From positions 124,001-188,000 of the forward strand of contig NZ_JASJNC010000006.1 in NCBI RefSeq assembly GCF_030065545.1: a stretch of DNA of 64,000 bases, in the 5' to 3' direction. The notes beneath the pieces are model-generated. The model was not told the DNA's origin, did not search any database, and worked only from the letters and a program-made list of their open reading frames with translations. This document shows positions 44,201 through 52,207 of this stretch, piece after piece. Both the position numbers and the translations under genes were made by a program. Source of the DNA: Marinicella marina (GTDB lineage: Bacteria > Pseudomonadota > Gammaproteobacteria > Xanthomonadales > Marinicellaceae). How positions within the stretch are numbered: the first letter of the stretch is position 1; the number at the start of each line of letters is the position of its first letter.

Positions 44201-44817
44201 CCACAGGTAAATATTTAGAGCCTTCTGATCGTTCTATAACTCTGCCAGCTGATCAATATGTAGTCGGTGTGATTGATGGTTTGGCTTCTACAGAAATCAG
44301 CCAAAATATTGAAACGGGTGATTTTGTTGAGCAGAACTTGACTTTAGCAGGCGGTGGCTTTTTGAGAGACATTACTGCCAATGAAGTCAATCATGCCGTT
44401 GACAGCGGTTGGAAAGTCAAATTGATTGAAAATGGTGAACGTGTGTTTAACCCTTTATCTTTAATTGGACGAGAAGCCTTGTTTGTGACTTCTAATATCA
44501 CTGCTGGTACTGACCCCTGTGAAGCGGGTGGTAGAAGCTGGTTGATGGCGCTTAATCCGCTCACAGGCGGCATCCCAAATGTGGGTGAAATTTTTGAGAA
44601 CCCTGAAGTTATCATAGACGGTGTACCTCAATCTATATTTGATGATGGCGTAGGTACATTTATTTCGGACTTTGTGATCAGTTCACCGACGTTCACCGAA
44701 TCACCAGGTGGTGGTACTTTGGACATCAACACAGAGGGTGTGAATCAAGTCATAACTACCTCTATCCAGAAATTTACTTGGCGTCGCAGAAACTGGACTA
44801 ACTTATTAACTGAATAA
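41236..44817 (+). CDS. pilY1: Type IV pilus tip adhesin PilY1
   Basis: I place the start at the ATG encoding MNISKSPQF, just after pilX, giving 1193 residues with a signal peptide (ITAAFVFVAGFSGSSKA). A longer frame extending back into pilX lacks a signal and is not used. An early DDSGSMFW near residue 52 has the DxSxS pattern of a von Willebrand A metal site. The C-terminal third is the PilY1 propeller (NNTVYVGSNGGMLHAFNAEG, FFALDVTDGD, GYAGDLYGNLWRFDFSD). PilY1 caps the pilus and acts in adhesion, surface sensing and twitching. The following small gene is 7 bp away. Confidence 0.95.
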   Translation: MNISKSPQFLITAAFVFVAGFSGSSKASLLQLSHDPLFLDQSVPPAIAVTLDDSGSMFWSFMGPSGSNGTDFTDPTLNTLYFDPSITYSPPLRADGSQMPDADPENAWVDGYPNNMNDTVDLTDDYIAIRRIVYNRFDNNVRIGFVDTQERDIGNINALYQNFHPDWEGDRAYYSVRNATDTGWDTVFLFGDDLDNFANWYSYYNSRAKLSRAAISRAFSGFGPDFKIAWQELNRLTTYSDLSKFDGNHRNDFFNWLFRAPTSGGTPLRNAFNRAGELFEDDDSYFNEDFNTNLSCQQNFHIAISDGGWNGAWGGGTVLLDENGNGLPGDDMGLYTNYTGNGEQEIYSKTEGRTSLSDIAFDAWARDLNPNLNNNVKRFKKDYRKSDGTLIDMTPFDDEWESPEFVWNPKNDPAYWQHLVTYNVGMGLEATRVQAYEAGDFDGDNCSEQPTITDAKEAVYLGLRTGDCGWPDASNENRRIDDVWHSSINSRGQFFSANNPNELVNALNNVVNNILERVSRGASSTISSGVITDNTRAYSPAFDSSTWSGNLIAREINDDRTFGDPVWDASCILTGGNCEATGETVPKQTNRNIYTYNPLSKTKERFDTSLSTALKSIIELNAEELITNLSVTTNDIINYVIGDQGLEQANSGVLKDRVSVLADIVHASPYIVRGPSAGYEDSLWAEGTDERDAADADNGYLEFQIAQKDRNNTVYVGSNGGMLHAFNAEGADEGKERWGFMPSKALNNIHRLPDPTADHWSYVDNTPVVRDAFINGSWRSVLVSGMRYGGQSFFALDVTDGDSTEPTVLWEFSDTDDADMGFSYGEATIIRISSTGEWVALLPNGYNNSEQDFELLADPRNRISTSGNAVLYVVRLSDGQLLTKIDTGVGSVGTPNGLGSIVAVDSEFQVPPGESNPRVDYGADYGYAGDLYGNLWRFDFSDTNYANWSATKLINANGTKERPITVKPRVIAVPDGIQSAENDVIVMYATGKYLEPSDRSITLPADQYVVGVIDGLASTEISQNIETGDFVEQNLTLAGGGFLRDITANEVNHAVDSGWKVKLIENGERVFNPLSLIGREALFVTSNITAGTDPCEAGGRSWLMALNPLTGGIPNVGEIFENPEVIIDGVPQSIFDDGVGTFISDFVISSPTFTESPGGGTLDINTEGVNQVITTSIQKFTWRRRNWTNLLTE

Positions 44818-44824
44818 TTGAGAA

Positions 44825-45184
44825 ATGAATATGAAAAATAGAATCAGTAAAAGTGTATTTTTGTTAATCATGATGTCAACAACCTTGGCGCTTCAAGCCC
44901 AAAATGGTGCGTTTGTGACTGAAACCGGTTCAGGTGTGTTGGATGCTGTGGTTACTGCAGATGATTCAGTGGTGTTTAATGGCATCAAATACAAATACGT
45001 ATTGAATACCAAAGCCAGTACTTTAGCCATCGATGAGTCCGAGCCACAACCCTTGAAGATCAATCAATTAAAGGTTGGTGAAAATTATTATTTTGATAAG
45101 ATAAGTTTTGATATGAAAAGTGCCAACCCTAAATTTAGGGAGATCACTTTTATAACAGACACAAAACCGATGGAGATAGAATGA
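44825..45184 (+). CDS. Small secreted protein in the PilY2 position
   Basis: The 119-residue product has a signal peptide (VFLLIMMSTTLALQAQ) and a small beta-rich mature domain without recognised motifs (DDSVVFNGIKYKYV, LKVGENYYFDKISFDM). In Pseudomonas aeruginosa a protein of nearly this size, PilY2, lies between pilY1 and pilE, so position and length suggest a functional counterpart. Sequence similarity cannot be judged here, and the name is not assigned. It overlaps the pilin gene by 4 bp. Confidence 0.78.
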   Translation: MNMKNRISKSVFLLIMMSTTLALQAQNGAFVTETGSGVLDAVVTADDSVVFNGIKYKYVLNTKASTLAIDESEPQPLKINQLKVGENYYFDKISFDMKSANPKFREITFITDTKPMEIE

Positions 45185-45582
45185 GAATGAATAGAGGTTT
45201 TACTTTAATTGAGCTTCTGGTGGTCATTGCAATCATTGCCCTACTGGCATCTTTTGCGCTGCCTAGTTATCGACAATATGTGGTTGAAAGCAAACGGGCT
45301 GAGGCACATGCTAAACTTTTAGAGGTGGCTGGCATGTATGAAAAATTCTATGCCAACACCAACACCTATCCAACCAATGTAACTGGTGGCGGTTCTGCAC
45401 TGAGTTTAACCAATGCATTCTTGCGTTGGGATGATTACCGCATTGTGCATCAGGACAGGCCCAACAATGGGTGGCGTTTACAGGCCAATGCGCGTGGTGG
45501 TCAAGCCACCAGTGATACGGCATGTACAAGAATCAGAATAGACAATTTAGGTAATAAGACACCGGCTCAGTGCTGGGAATAA
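45181..45582 (+). CDS. pilE: Type IV pilin PilE
   Basis: The 133-residue pilin has a short leader MRMNRG, then FTLIELLVVIAIIALLASFALPSYRQYV with Glu5 intact. The head ends with TACTRIRIDNLGNKTPAQCWE, whose two Cys form the usual C-terminal disulphide loop. As the last gene of the cluster it matches PilE of Pseudomonas, a minor or accessory pilin required for assembly. It converges on smpB with a 6-bp gap. Confidence 0.94.
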   Translation: MRMNRGFTLIELLVVIAIIALLASFALPSYRQYVVESKRAEAHAKLLEVAGMYEKFYANTNTYPTNVTGGGSALSLTNAFLRWDDYRIVHQDRPNNGWRLQANARGGQATSDTACTRIRIDNLGNKTPAQCWE

Positions 45583-45588
45583 AAATAG

Positions 45589-46062
45589 TTAAAGTTGTCC
45601 GGATTTAAGGATGCGTTGTTTTTGACGATTCCAATCCTTTTCTTTAGAAGCTGCGCGCTTGTCGTGCAGCTTTTTGCCTTGTGCCAGTATGACTTTGAGT
45701 TTAACTTTGCCTTTGATCCAATAGAGGCTTCTGGCCACCAAGGTTAAACCCTTTCTTTCAACGGCACCAATTAGGTAATTGATTTGATGGCGGTGCAACA
45801 ACAGCTTTTTCAACCGATTGGGCTCAGCTGTGATGTGAGTTGATGCGGTATTCAGCGGTGTGATGTGGCAGTTGGTCAGATAAATTTCCCCATCTTTGAT
45901 GAACACATAACTTTCAGCCAAATTAACTTTGCCTTCACGAATAGATTTAACTTCCCAGCCTTGTAATTCAATGCCAGCTTCAAAATCTTCAATAAAATGA
46001 TATTCATGGGATGCTTTTTTATTGACGACAATGGTATTATCCTTTTTCTTTGTTTTAGCCAT
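45589..46062 (-). CDS. smpB: SsrA-binding protein SmpB
   Basis: SmpB carries tmRNA to stalled ribosomes in trans-translation. The 157-residue protein shows KASHEYHFIEDFEAGIELQGWEVKSIREGKVNL, the oligonucleotide-binding core, and the basic C-terminal tail KLHDKRAASKEKDWNRQKQRIL. No ssrA gene is visible next to it in this window. It diverges from ratA. Confidence 0.97.
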   Translation of the reverse strand: MAKTKKKDNTIVVNKKASHEYHFIEDFEAGIELQGWEVKSIREGKVNLAESYVFIKDGEIYLTNCHITPLNTASTHITAEPNRLKKLLLHRHQINYLIGAVERKGLTLVARSLYWIKGKVKLKVILAQGKKLHDKRAASKEKDWNRQKQRILKSGQL

Positions 46063-46165
46063 TTATCAGTGAATCATTTACCAGAGTCTGAATTTTATGT
46101 AATTTCTCTGCAAATTGCACCAAGCAATCAGCCTAAATATGCTCAGTTAGAGGGCCGCCCTAATC

Positions 46166-46606
46166 ATGTCTGAAATCATCAAGTCCGCCATAGTCCCTCA
46201 TGCCAGTGAGCAAATGCTTAACCTGGTCAATGACGTTGAGCGCTATCCTGAGTTTCTCAAGTGGTGTAAACATGGCTATGTGTCTGAACGTTCTGATCAA
46301 CAGTACGTGGCAGGAATGAAAATAAAAGTCAGCGGTATCAAAGTGGAATTTGCTACCAAAAATACCATAGAGCGTGACGGTGATTTAACAATTATGTACA
46401 TGTCATTGGTCTCAGGCCCTTTCAGGCGCATGACTGGTGAATGGCATTTTTTACAGTTTCCTGAGTTTGGCTCTAAAGTTGAGTTGCAATTGCAGTATGA
46501 AGTTAAATCCCAGGTGCTGGGACGCATGTTTACCAAGAGTTTTGATCAAATTGCTGGTCATTTAGTCAATGATTTTGTCACCAGGGCAGGGGTTGTTTAT
46601 GCTTAG
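46166..46606 (+). CDS. ratA: RatA/Coq10-family START-like protein
   Basis: The 146-residue protein has the START-like fold with the family phrases SAIVPHASEQMLNLVNDVERYPEFLKWC and the C-terminal FDQIAGHLVNDFVTRAGVVY. E. coli RatA was described as a toxin blocking 70S formation. The family also includes Coq10-type ubiquinone-binding proteins, so the cellular role may be in quinone handling. It overlaps rnfH, the conserved ratA-rnfH (yfjG-yfjF) pair. Confidence 0.92.
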   Translation: MSEIIKSAIVPHASEQMLNLVNDVERYPEFLKWCKHGYVSERSDQQYVAGMKIKVSGIKVEFATKNTIERDGDLTIMYMSLVSGPFRRMTGEWHFLQFPEFGSKVELQLQYEVKSQVLGRMFTKSFDQIAGHLVNDFVTRAGVVYA

Positions 46607-46877
46607 TTTAGAAGTGATTTTTGCCACGCCAGAGTCTCAAAAATTGTATTGCATACAGGTTGAAGAGGGAGCCACCATCCAAACATGCATTGAGCAGTCC
46701 GATATTTTGTCAGATTATCCAGAGATAGATTTGGCGACCATGAAAGTAGGTATTTTCAGCCAAGTTAAAACCCTTGATTTTGAGGTCAGAGACGGAGACC
46801 GTATAGAAATTTACCGCCCGTTGATTGCTGATCCAAAAGCAGTAAGGCGCAAGCGAGCAGAGCAGTTGAAAAAATAA
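46599..46877 (+). CDS. rnfH: RnfH-family ubiquitin-like protein
   Basis: I take the ATG that overlaps the ratA stop, giving 92 residues. The sequence LSLEVIFATPESQKLYCIQV, then GDRIEIYRPLIADPKAVRRKRAEQ, is the RnfH family core, a ubiquitin-like beta-grasp. The function is poorly known; it is placed next to ratA in most gammaproteobacteria. Its stop abuts the stop of the convergent bamE. Confidence 0.92.
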   Translation: MLSLEVIFATPESQKLYCIQVEEGATIQTCIEQSDILSDYPEIDLATMKVGIFSQVKTLDFEVRDGDRIEIYRPLIADPKAVRRKRAEQLKK

Positions 46878-47210
46878 TTATTCTACTTCTGTGGTGCCGT
46901 CACCTTTATCGGGAAAGTAATTGCCCTCGGTTCTAACCAATTTATTGTCTTCGAAATACAAACTGAATTTTTTCAGTTTTTTAAATTCGCCTTTGCTCTT
47001 GGTGGTATTGATGTAATCCCATCTGTCCTGATTAAATGGGTCAGCGATGGTGGGTGTTCCCAGTACGATAGCCACTTGCTGTTTGGTCATACCTGGTTTG
47101 ATTTCATCGATGTCCTCTTGTTTAAGGATGTTTCCTTGCTGGACCGGAACTTTATAGCATCCAGATAAACTCAGCGACAAAGCAAATATTGCAATTACAA
47201 CAATTTTCAT
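46878..47210 (-). CDS. bamE: Outer membrane assembly lipoprotein BamE
   Basis: BamE stabilises the BAM complex that inserts outer-membrane proteins. From the ATG encoding MKIVVIAI the product is 110 residues, with lipobox LSGC and the SmpA/OmlA core DEIKPGMTKQQVAIVLGTPTIADPFNQDRWDYI. A longer frame would add 13 residues before the signal peptide and is not credible. It diverges from fur across a 71-bp gap. Confidence 0.95.
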   Translation of the reverse strand: MKIVVIAIFALSLSLSGCYKVPVQQGNILKQEDIDEIKPGMTKQQVAIVLGTPTIADPFNQDRWDYINTTKSKGEFKKLKKFSLYFEDNKLVRTEGNYFPDKGDGTTEVE

Positions 47211-47222
47211 TCTAATAAGGTG

Positions 47223-47250
47223 TTTAAAATTGAAGCCAGAATGATACAAT
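47223..47250 (+). promoter_or_regulatory. Candidate sigma-70 promoter of fur
   Basis: TTTAAA and TACAAT are 16 bp apart, with the -10 ending 31 nt before the fur start. Overlapping this, AATGATACAATAAAT has one good half of a Fur box (AATGAT), so autoregulation is possible but weakly supported. Confidence 0.35.
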
Positions 47251-47281
47251 AAATTTTATTAAATAACAGTTAATTCTTCAG

Positions 47282-47680
47282 ATGAGTAAAAAAGAAATCA
47301 AAGAAGCGGGCCTTAAAGTCACTTTACCGCGCTTACAAATTCTTGAATTTTTAAGTAAAAACAAAGGTAAACACTTCACCGCTGAAGAGTTATACGATGA
47401 AATGAAGAGTGCCGACCATGACATTGGACTGGCAACTATATACCGAGTATTAAACCAATTTGAGACTGCTGGATTGGTCAGTAAAAATCAATTTGAAAAC
47501 ACTCAGGCTGTCTATGAACTAGACACTGGTGAGCATCACGATCACATGGTTGATGTTGACAGTGGTAAAGTCATGGAGTTCTATGATGAGGAGTTAGAGC
47601 AATTGCAATTGAAGATAGCCGAGCAGCATGGTTTTGAGTTGATTGACCATAAAATGGTCTTGTACGTGAAAAAGAAATAA
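47282..47680 (+). CDS. fur: Ferric uptake regulator Fur
   Basis: Fur represses iron-uptake genes when loaded with Fe2+. The 132-residue protein has the N-terminal winged helix (GLKVTLPRLQILEFL, GLATIYRVLNQFETAGLV) and the metal-binding HHDHMVDVDSGKVMEF. The CxxC of E. coli Fur (CLDCGKV) is replaced by Asp and Ser, and no cysteine appears anywhere in the protein. The structural zinc site is therefore absent, as in some other Fur proteins with reduced cysteines. queD follows with no gap. Confidence 0.94.
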   Translation: MSKKEIKEAGLKVTLPRLQILEFLSKNKGKHFTAEELYDEMKSADHDIGLATIYRVLNQFETAGLVSKNQFENTQAVYELDTGEHHDHMVDVDSGKVMEFYDEELEQLQLKIAEQHGFELIDHKMVLYVKKK

Positions 47681-48034
47681 ATGGATATTTACAAAGAGTT
47701 TTATTTAGAGTCCGCTCACTGGTTACCCAATGTGCCAGACGGTCACAAATGTGGTAATCTGCATGGCCATTCCTTCAAAGTGATTATCAAAGTGACCGGG
47801 GAACCTGATGCCACCACTGGCTGGATCATTGATTTTGCAGAGATAAAAGCAGCCTTTCAACCTATTTATAAGCAATTGGATCACCACTGCCTGAATGAAG
47901 TGGCTGGTCTAGAAAATCCAACCAGTGAAAATTTAGCCATTTGGATTTGGCAGAAGCTTAAGCCGGAATTACCACTGTTATCGGAAATAGAAATCTGTGA
48001 AACCTGTACCTCCGGTTGCGTTTATCGTGGCTAG
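47681..48034 (+). CDS. queD: 6-carboxytetrahydropterin synthase QueD
   Basis: QueD makes 6-carboxytetrahydropterin on the route to queuosine. The 117-residue protein has the zinc His in SAHWLP and HGHSFKV, the catalytic Cys in [18 protein letters not shown], and the late Glu in [10 protein letters not shown]. It begins immediately after the fur stop, so they may be cotranscribed; other queuosine genes are not in this window. Confidence 0.94.
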   Translation: MDIYKEFYLESAHWLPNVPDGHKCGNLHGHSFKVIIKVTGEPDATTGWIIDFAEIKAAFQPIYKQLDHHCLNEVAGLENPTSENLAIWIWQKLKPELPLLSEIEICETCTSGCVYRG

Positions 48035-48164
48035 ACAGAGTAAAATAGCGTGTAATGAATATCATTCAAACCTGGCTTTAATGATAAATATATCCATCGC
48101 CCGCTTATTTCTGTAAGCAAAAGCACAGTCAGTCTAAATCTTGTGTTTTTGTAACAAAAACTAT

Positions 48165-48193
48165 TTGACTATGACTGCATAAATGCCGATAAT
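48165..48193 (+). promoter_or_regulatory. Promoter of the tRNA-Ala/tRNA-Glu cluster
   Basis: TTGACT and GATAAT are separated by 17 bp and end 15 nt before the mature tRNA-Ala. This fits a stable-RNA promoter with a short 5' leader. Confidence 0.6.
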
Positions 48194-48208
48194 ACGCATC
48201 CTCTTTGT

Positions 48209-48284
48209 GGGGCTATAGCTCAGCTGGGAGAGCGCAACACTGGCAGTGTTGAGGTCAGCGGTTCGATCCCGCTTAGCTCCACCA
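48209..48284 (+). tRNA. tRNA-Ala (GGC)
   Basis: A 76-nt cloverleaf: acceptor GGGGCTA with TAGCTCC (one G-T pair), D-arm GCTC/GAGC, anticodon stem CAACA/TGTTG with loop CTGGCAG giving anticodon GGC, T-arm with TTCGATC, and encoded CCA. It is the first gene of a three-tRNA cluster. Confidence 0.97.
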
Positions 48285-48344
48285 ACAAAGAGGCTTTGTT
48301 CAGGCAAATAACTTGTTCAAGCAAAGAAAGTGAAATGTCCTTGC

Positions 48345-48420
48345 GTCCCATTCGTCTAGTGGCCTAGGACTCCGCCCTTTCACGGCGGCAACAGGGGTTC
48401 GAGTCCCCTATGGGACGCCA
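48345..48420 (+). tRNA. tRNA-Glu (TTC), copy 1
   Basis: Acceptor GTCCCAT with ATGGGAC, anticodon stem CCGCC/GGCGG around CTTTCAC (anticodon TTC), T-loop TTCGAGT, discriminator G and encoded CCA. It lies 60 nt after tRNA-Ala, probably on the same precursor. Confidence 0.97.
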
Positions 48421-48484
48421 TTCATGCTGTTGATCAGAAGCATGAGTCAGGCAAGAGTTACCATGATCAAGTAATGTCCTTTGC

Positions 48485-48560
48485 GTCCCATTCGTCTAGT
48501 GGCCTAGGACTCCGCCCTTTCACGGCGGCAACAGGGGTTCGAGTCCCCTATGGGACGCCA
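48485..48560 (+). tRNA. tRNA-Glu (TTC), copy 2
   Basis: Identical over its full length to the preceding tRNA-Glu. The bases just before each copy (AATGTCC, then TTGC) also match, which marks a recent tandem duplication. The spacer between the copies is 64 nt. Confidence 0.97.
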
Positions 48561-48626
48561 TTATCTTTATGCCAAAATTGATCAATCAAGTCAGCAAAGA
48601 CAGTTTTTTTGCTTCAAGTTTGTCGC

Positions 48627-49610
48627 TTATTGGCCTCTCTTCCACGCATAATCACACAAAAACATAAGTGCTTCTTTGGCTTCTGATGTGGGCAGCCCTG
48701 ATAGTTTGTTTTTGGCTTCCTCAGCTTTGATTTGGGCTTGTTTCATGGTGTATTCAATGGCATTTGAATCGGTTACTAAATTCCTGATAACCATAAAGTC
48801 AGTCTTATCTGGGTTTTTGATGGCATTGATAATGGCTGATTTTTCACCGTCATTACCGTGTTTGAGCAAGTAAATCAGAGGCAATGTTAATTTGCCCTCG
48901 CTGAAATCATCGCCTAAATTTTTTCCCAAAGCTGCATCGTCAGCGGTGTAATCTAATACATCATCAGCAATCTGAAAGGCCGTTCCTAGCAACATGCCAA
49001 AATCACCCAGTTGCTTTTGTGAAGCGGCATTTTCGTCAGCAATGACTGCCGCCAATTGGCAAGCTGCTTCAAATAACTTAGCTGTTTTGTTGGCTATGAT
49101 TTGAAAATAAGCATCCTCTGAAATATTGACGTTGCCCACGTTGAGTAGCTGTTGTACCTCGCCTTCTGATATTTTATTGGTGGCATCTGATAAAATCGAC
49201 ATCACTTGCATGTTGTCGGCTTTGACCATCATCTGGAATGATTTAGAGTATAAGAAGTCACCCACTAAGACACTGGCTGAATTGCCCCAAATTTCATGCG
49301 AGGTTTTTTCACCTCTTCGCATTTCTGATTCATCGACCACATCATCATGCAATAAAGTTGCGGTGTGAATCAATTCAATCACGGCTGCTAAATTAATGCC
49401 TTGATCGCCTTTGTAGTCAAGTGCTTTGGAAATCAATAGCATCAGCACTGGACGCAACCGTTTGCCGCCATTGCTGATGATGTATTCGGCAATTTGGTTG
49501 ATCAGTATAACTTCTGAATTCAGTTGTTTGCGCAGGTGGTCATTAACTGCGTTCATACCGACATCGGTTAATTTCATGACATCTTGAATATTAATGTTGC
49601 TGTTTTCCAT
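48627..49610 (-). CDS. ispB: Polyprenyl (octaprenyl) diphosphate synthase
   Basis: IspB extends farnesyl diphosphate with IPP to make the ubiquinone side chain. The 327-residue trans-prenyltransferase has the first aspartate motif LLHDDVVDESEMRRG, the second DDVLDYTADD, and GGKRLRPVL near the start. Product chain length (C40 or another) cannot be read with certainty. It is transcribed alone; rplU-rpmA, often near ispB, is not present. Confidence 0.94.
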   Translation of the reverse strand: MENSNINIQDVMKLTDVGMNAVNDHLRKQLNSEVILINQIAEYIISNGGKRLRPVLMLLISKALDYKGDQGINLAAVIELIHTATLLHDDVVDESEMRRGEKTSHEIWGNSASVLVGDFLYSKSFQMMVKADNMQVMSILSDATNKISEGEVQQLLNVGNVNISEDAYFQIIANKTAKLFEAACQLAAVIADENAASQKQLGDFGMLLGTAFQIADDVLDYTADDAALGKNLGDDFSEGKLTLPLIYLLKHGNDGEKSAIINAIKNPDKTDFMVIRNLVTDSNAIEYTMKQAQIKAEEAKNKLSGLPTSEAKEALMFLCDYAWKRGQ

Positions 49611-49761
49611 GTGGTGTAAATTCAGGGTCAGTGACCTGCTTAATTATGAGCTGCCATTATATAAGACCTGGTTCAGCATAAACAGATAGCTGATAAAAAA
49701 ATCTTGGTCAGGTTAATCTATCAATGGTTTTAAAACAGGATTTTTGGTACCATGCGCCCCC

Positions 49762-50937
49762 ATGTCTAAGATGAATGCCCTAGAGAAAAAATCAGCCATT
49801 GCGATTGCCTTTATGATTGCTTTGCGCATGTATGGTCTGTTTTTGATTTTACCTGTTTTTTCAGTATATGCCGTTGATATAGATGGTGCAACGCCGCTGT
49901 TGGTTGGTTTGGCCATTGGCGTTTATGGCCTGACCCAGGCTTTGTTACAAATACCCATGGGCTTTTTGTCAGATGTTTGGGGCCGCAAGAAAGTCATTGC
50001 ATTGGGTTTGTGTTTGTTTGCACTGGGTTCGGTTGTGGCGGCTTTGGCAGATGATATTTTTTGGATCATTGTAGGTCGTCTGATCCAAGGGATGGGAGCG
50101 ATTGCAGCCACGGGTTTGGCTTTAGTGGCAGATGTGTCGCGTCCAGAACAACGCGGTAAAATGATGGCCATAGTTGGTAGCAGCATCGGTTTGTCATTTA
50201 TGCTGGCATTTATCAGCGGACCTATTTTGGCGGCCCAATTCGGTTTAAGTGGTTTGTTTTGGTTCACAGCATCACTCGCGGTGGCTGCTTTGTTGGTGTT
50301 GATTTTTGTGGTTGAAGAGCCGGAAAAATTGGCTGCAAGGGATTACAGTTTCAAAGAGTTGCTGCATTGTATTAAGCTGAAACCACTGATGATGATGGAT
50401 TTTGGTGTGTTTGCTTTGCATGCCAGTATGACGGCTTTGTTTTTGGTCTTGCCCCTGGTGCTGGTACAAAATTTCAATTTTGAGTTGGCCCACCACTGGC
50501 GGCTCTATCTGCCCGTATTGGTGTTATCTATTGGTATCATGGTGCCGCTCATCATTGCTCAAGAGAAGTTGAAAAATCACATGCAAATGATGAGTGCGGC
50601 GTTTTTGTTGCTTTCTGGCAGTTTGATGTTATTGAATTTGGTTCATGCCAACTTTTGGTTGCTGGCAGTGTATTTGGTGGCCTATTTTGGTTTATTTAAC
50701 TATTTAGAAGCTTCAATGCCTTCAGTCATCTCCAAAATAGCGGCAGAGAAATACCGTGGTGCGGCCATGGGGGTTTTTGCCACCAGTGAGTTTATAGGGG
50801 CTTTTGTTGGTGGTGCATTGGGTGGCTATTTGCTCAGTTTAAATCGCGATTATGTGTTATCTGCAGCGGCAGGATTGTTACTGGTAGCTGCCTTGTTTGG
50901 ATTCAAACTGTTCGGCCTGAAACGAGTCAGTAATTAG
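49762..50937 (+). CDS. MFS transporter, YajR/drug-efflux type
   Basis: The 391-residue protein has twelve membrane helices of the major facilitator superfamily. Motif A is present after helix 2 (GFLSDVWGRKKVI), and RLIQGMGAIAATGLALVADVSRPEQRGKMMAIVG resembles YajR-type multidrug exporters. Unlike E. coli YajR it ends at the last helix without the C-terminal ferredoxin-like domain. I chose the ATG encoding MSKMNAL; an upstream TTG or a later ATG is possible. It overlaps the convergent CorC-type gene by 4 bp. Confidence 0.88.
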   Translation: MSKMNALEKKSAIAIAFMIALRMYGLFLILPVFSVYAVDIDGATPLLVGLAIGVYGLTQALLQIPMGFLSDVWGRKKVIALGLCLFALGSVVAALADDIFWIIVGRLIQGMGAIAATGLALVADVSRPEQRGKMMAIVGSSIGLSFMLAFISGPILAAQFGLSGLFWFTASLAVAALLVLIFVVEEPEKLAARDYSFKELLHCIKLKPLMMMDFGVFALHASMTALFLVLPLVLVQNFNFELAHHWRLYLPVLVLSIGIMVPLIIAQEKLKNHMQMMSAAFLLLSGSLMLLNLVHANFWLLAVYLVAYFGLFNYLEASMPSVISKIAAEKYRGAAMGVFATSEFIGAFVGGALGGYLLSLNRDYVLSAAAGLLLVAALFGFKLFGLKRVSN

Positions 50938-52196
50938 TCATCATTCGGCGGCGTTATCAATACTTTACTGATGATGTTGTCTGCAGTTGTTTCGATGATG
51001 GTCATGCGGTAACCATCAATTGAAACAGCTAAATCCTTAGTCGGTAAGTCTTTCAAATATTCAGTGATCAGGCCATTGATGGTGGTTGCTTCATCAGTGG
51101 GTAAATCCCATTGTAAACGGCGATTCAGCGAACGCACTGCTATGCGGCCTTTGACCAGGTATTGGTTGTCGTCTTGTTTGATGATTTTTAGCCCTCGGTC
51201 TCCCGGTTCAGAAGTGAATTTACCAACAATTTCCTCCAAAATATCATCAAGAGTTACCAAGCCGACTAAATCTCCATATTCATCCACGACCAAGCCCATG
51301 CGCCGTTCTTTGCGTTGGAACTCACTGAGTTGTGCTGACAAACTGGCGGTTTCGGGAACGAAATAAGGTTTTCTTAGGATGCGTTTGAGTTTGGTGATGT
51401 CAAGGTTTTGGTTCTTGAGCATGGTCAGAATGGTTCTGATGTGCAAGATGCCAATGACTTGGTCAATGTTATCAACATAAACCGGTAATCGAGTGAGGTA
51501 GGTATTAACCAATTGTTTCTCAATGACTTCCCAGTCATCATTGATGTTGATGCCTTGTATTTCATTGCGGGGTACCATCACATCTTCAATGTTCATGTGA
51601 TCAAGATTCATCACATTGATCATCATTTTTTGGTGAACATCTGGATTGATTAAGTCATTCTCAATGACCAGCGTTTTGAGTTCTTCACGCGACAAGGCTT
51701 CTTGCGCAATTTCTTTAGGTACACCCAGTAAACGCAACAATCCATTGGTCATTAAATTGGTGCCCCAAACAATCGGATAGAGCAGTTTCAGCATCGGAGT
51801 TAATACGTAGGAGGCCACATAACCTAATTTTTCAGGATTCAATGCTGCATAGGTTTTGGGTGTTACTTCAGAGAAAATCAAGATGGCAAAAGTTAAAATA
51901 GCGGTGCCATAGGCGACCCCTTTGTCGCCGGCTATTTTAATTGCAACAATGGTGGTGAGGGCAGTGGCAGCGATATTGATGAAGTTGTTGCCTATCAAGA
52001 TCAGTCCAATCAATCGATCGGGTTTCTCTAATAACTTTTGCGCCAAAAAAGCACCCTTTTTCTTTTTGGCATCATTTTTCAGCTTGATTCTGTTCAGTGC
52101 CATCAAGGCGGTTTCAGAGCTGGAAAAAAATGCCGAGAGCACCAGTAAGACGCCGATGATGATCAGTAAAGTGTTGGTTGGTAGTTCGGAAATCAC
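50934..52196 (-). CDS. CNNM/HlyC-CorC family membrane protein (CorE/YfjD type)
   Basis: The 420-residue protein has an N-terminal DUF21 domain with about four helices (LVLSAFFSSSETALMALNRIKLKN), a CBS pair (IEDVMVPRNEIQGI, YVDNIDQVIGILHI, MGLVVDEYGDLVGLVTLDDILEEIVG) and a C-terminal CorC_HlyC domain (INGLITEYLKDLP). The family exports or controls Mg2+ and Co2+. The neighbours ypjD and ffh match those of E. coli yfjD (corE). Confidence 0.92.
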   Translation of the reverse strand: MISELPTNTLLIIIGVLLVLSAFFSSSETALMALNRIKLKNDAKKKKGAFLAQKLLEKPDRLIGLILIGNNFINIAATALTTIVAIKIAGDKGVAYGTAILTFAILIFSEVTPKTYAALNPEKLGYVASYVLTPMLKLLYPIVWGTNLMTNGLLRLLGVPKEIAQEALSREELKTLVIENDLINPDVHQKMMINVMNLDHMNIEDVMVPRNEIQGININDDWEVIEKQLVNTYLTRLPVYVDNIDQVIGILHIRTILTMLKNQNLDITKLKRILRKPYFVPETASLSAQLSEFQRKERRMGLVVDEYGDLVGLVTLDDILEEIVGKFTSEPGDRGLKIIKQDDNQYLVKGRIAVRSLNRRLQWDLPTDEATTINGLITEYLKDLPTKDLAVSIDGYRMTIIETTADNIISKVLITPPNDD

Positions 52197-52207
52197 TCAG
52201 TGCCCCA

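Noticed and set aside
48054-48066. Fur-box-like AATGAATATCATT after queD
   Set aside because: It matches 11 of 13 core bases but lies ~110 bp before the tRNA promoter with no iron gene downstream, so chance is likely.
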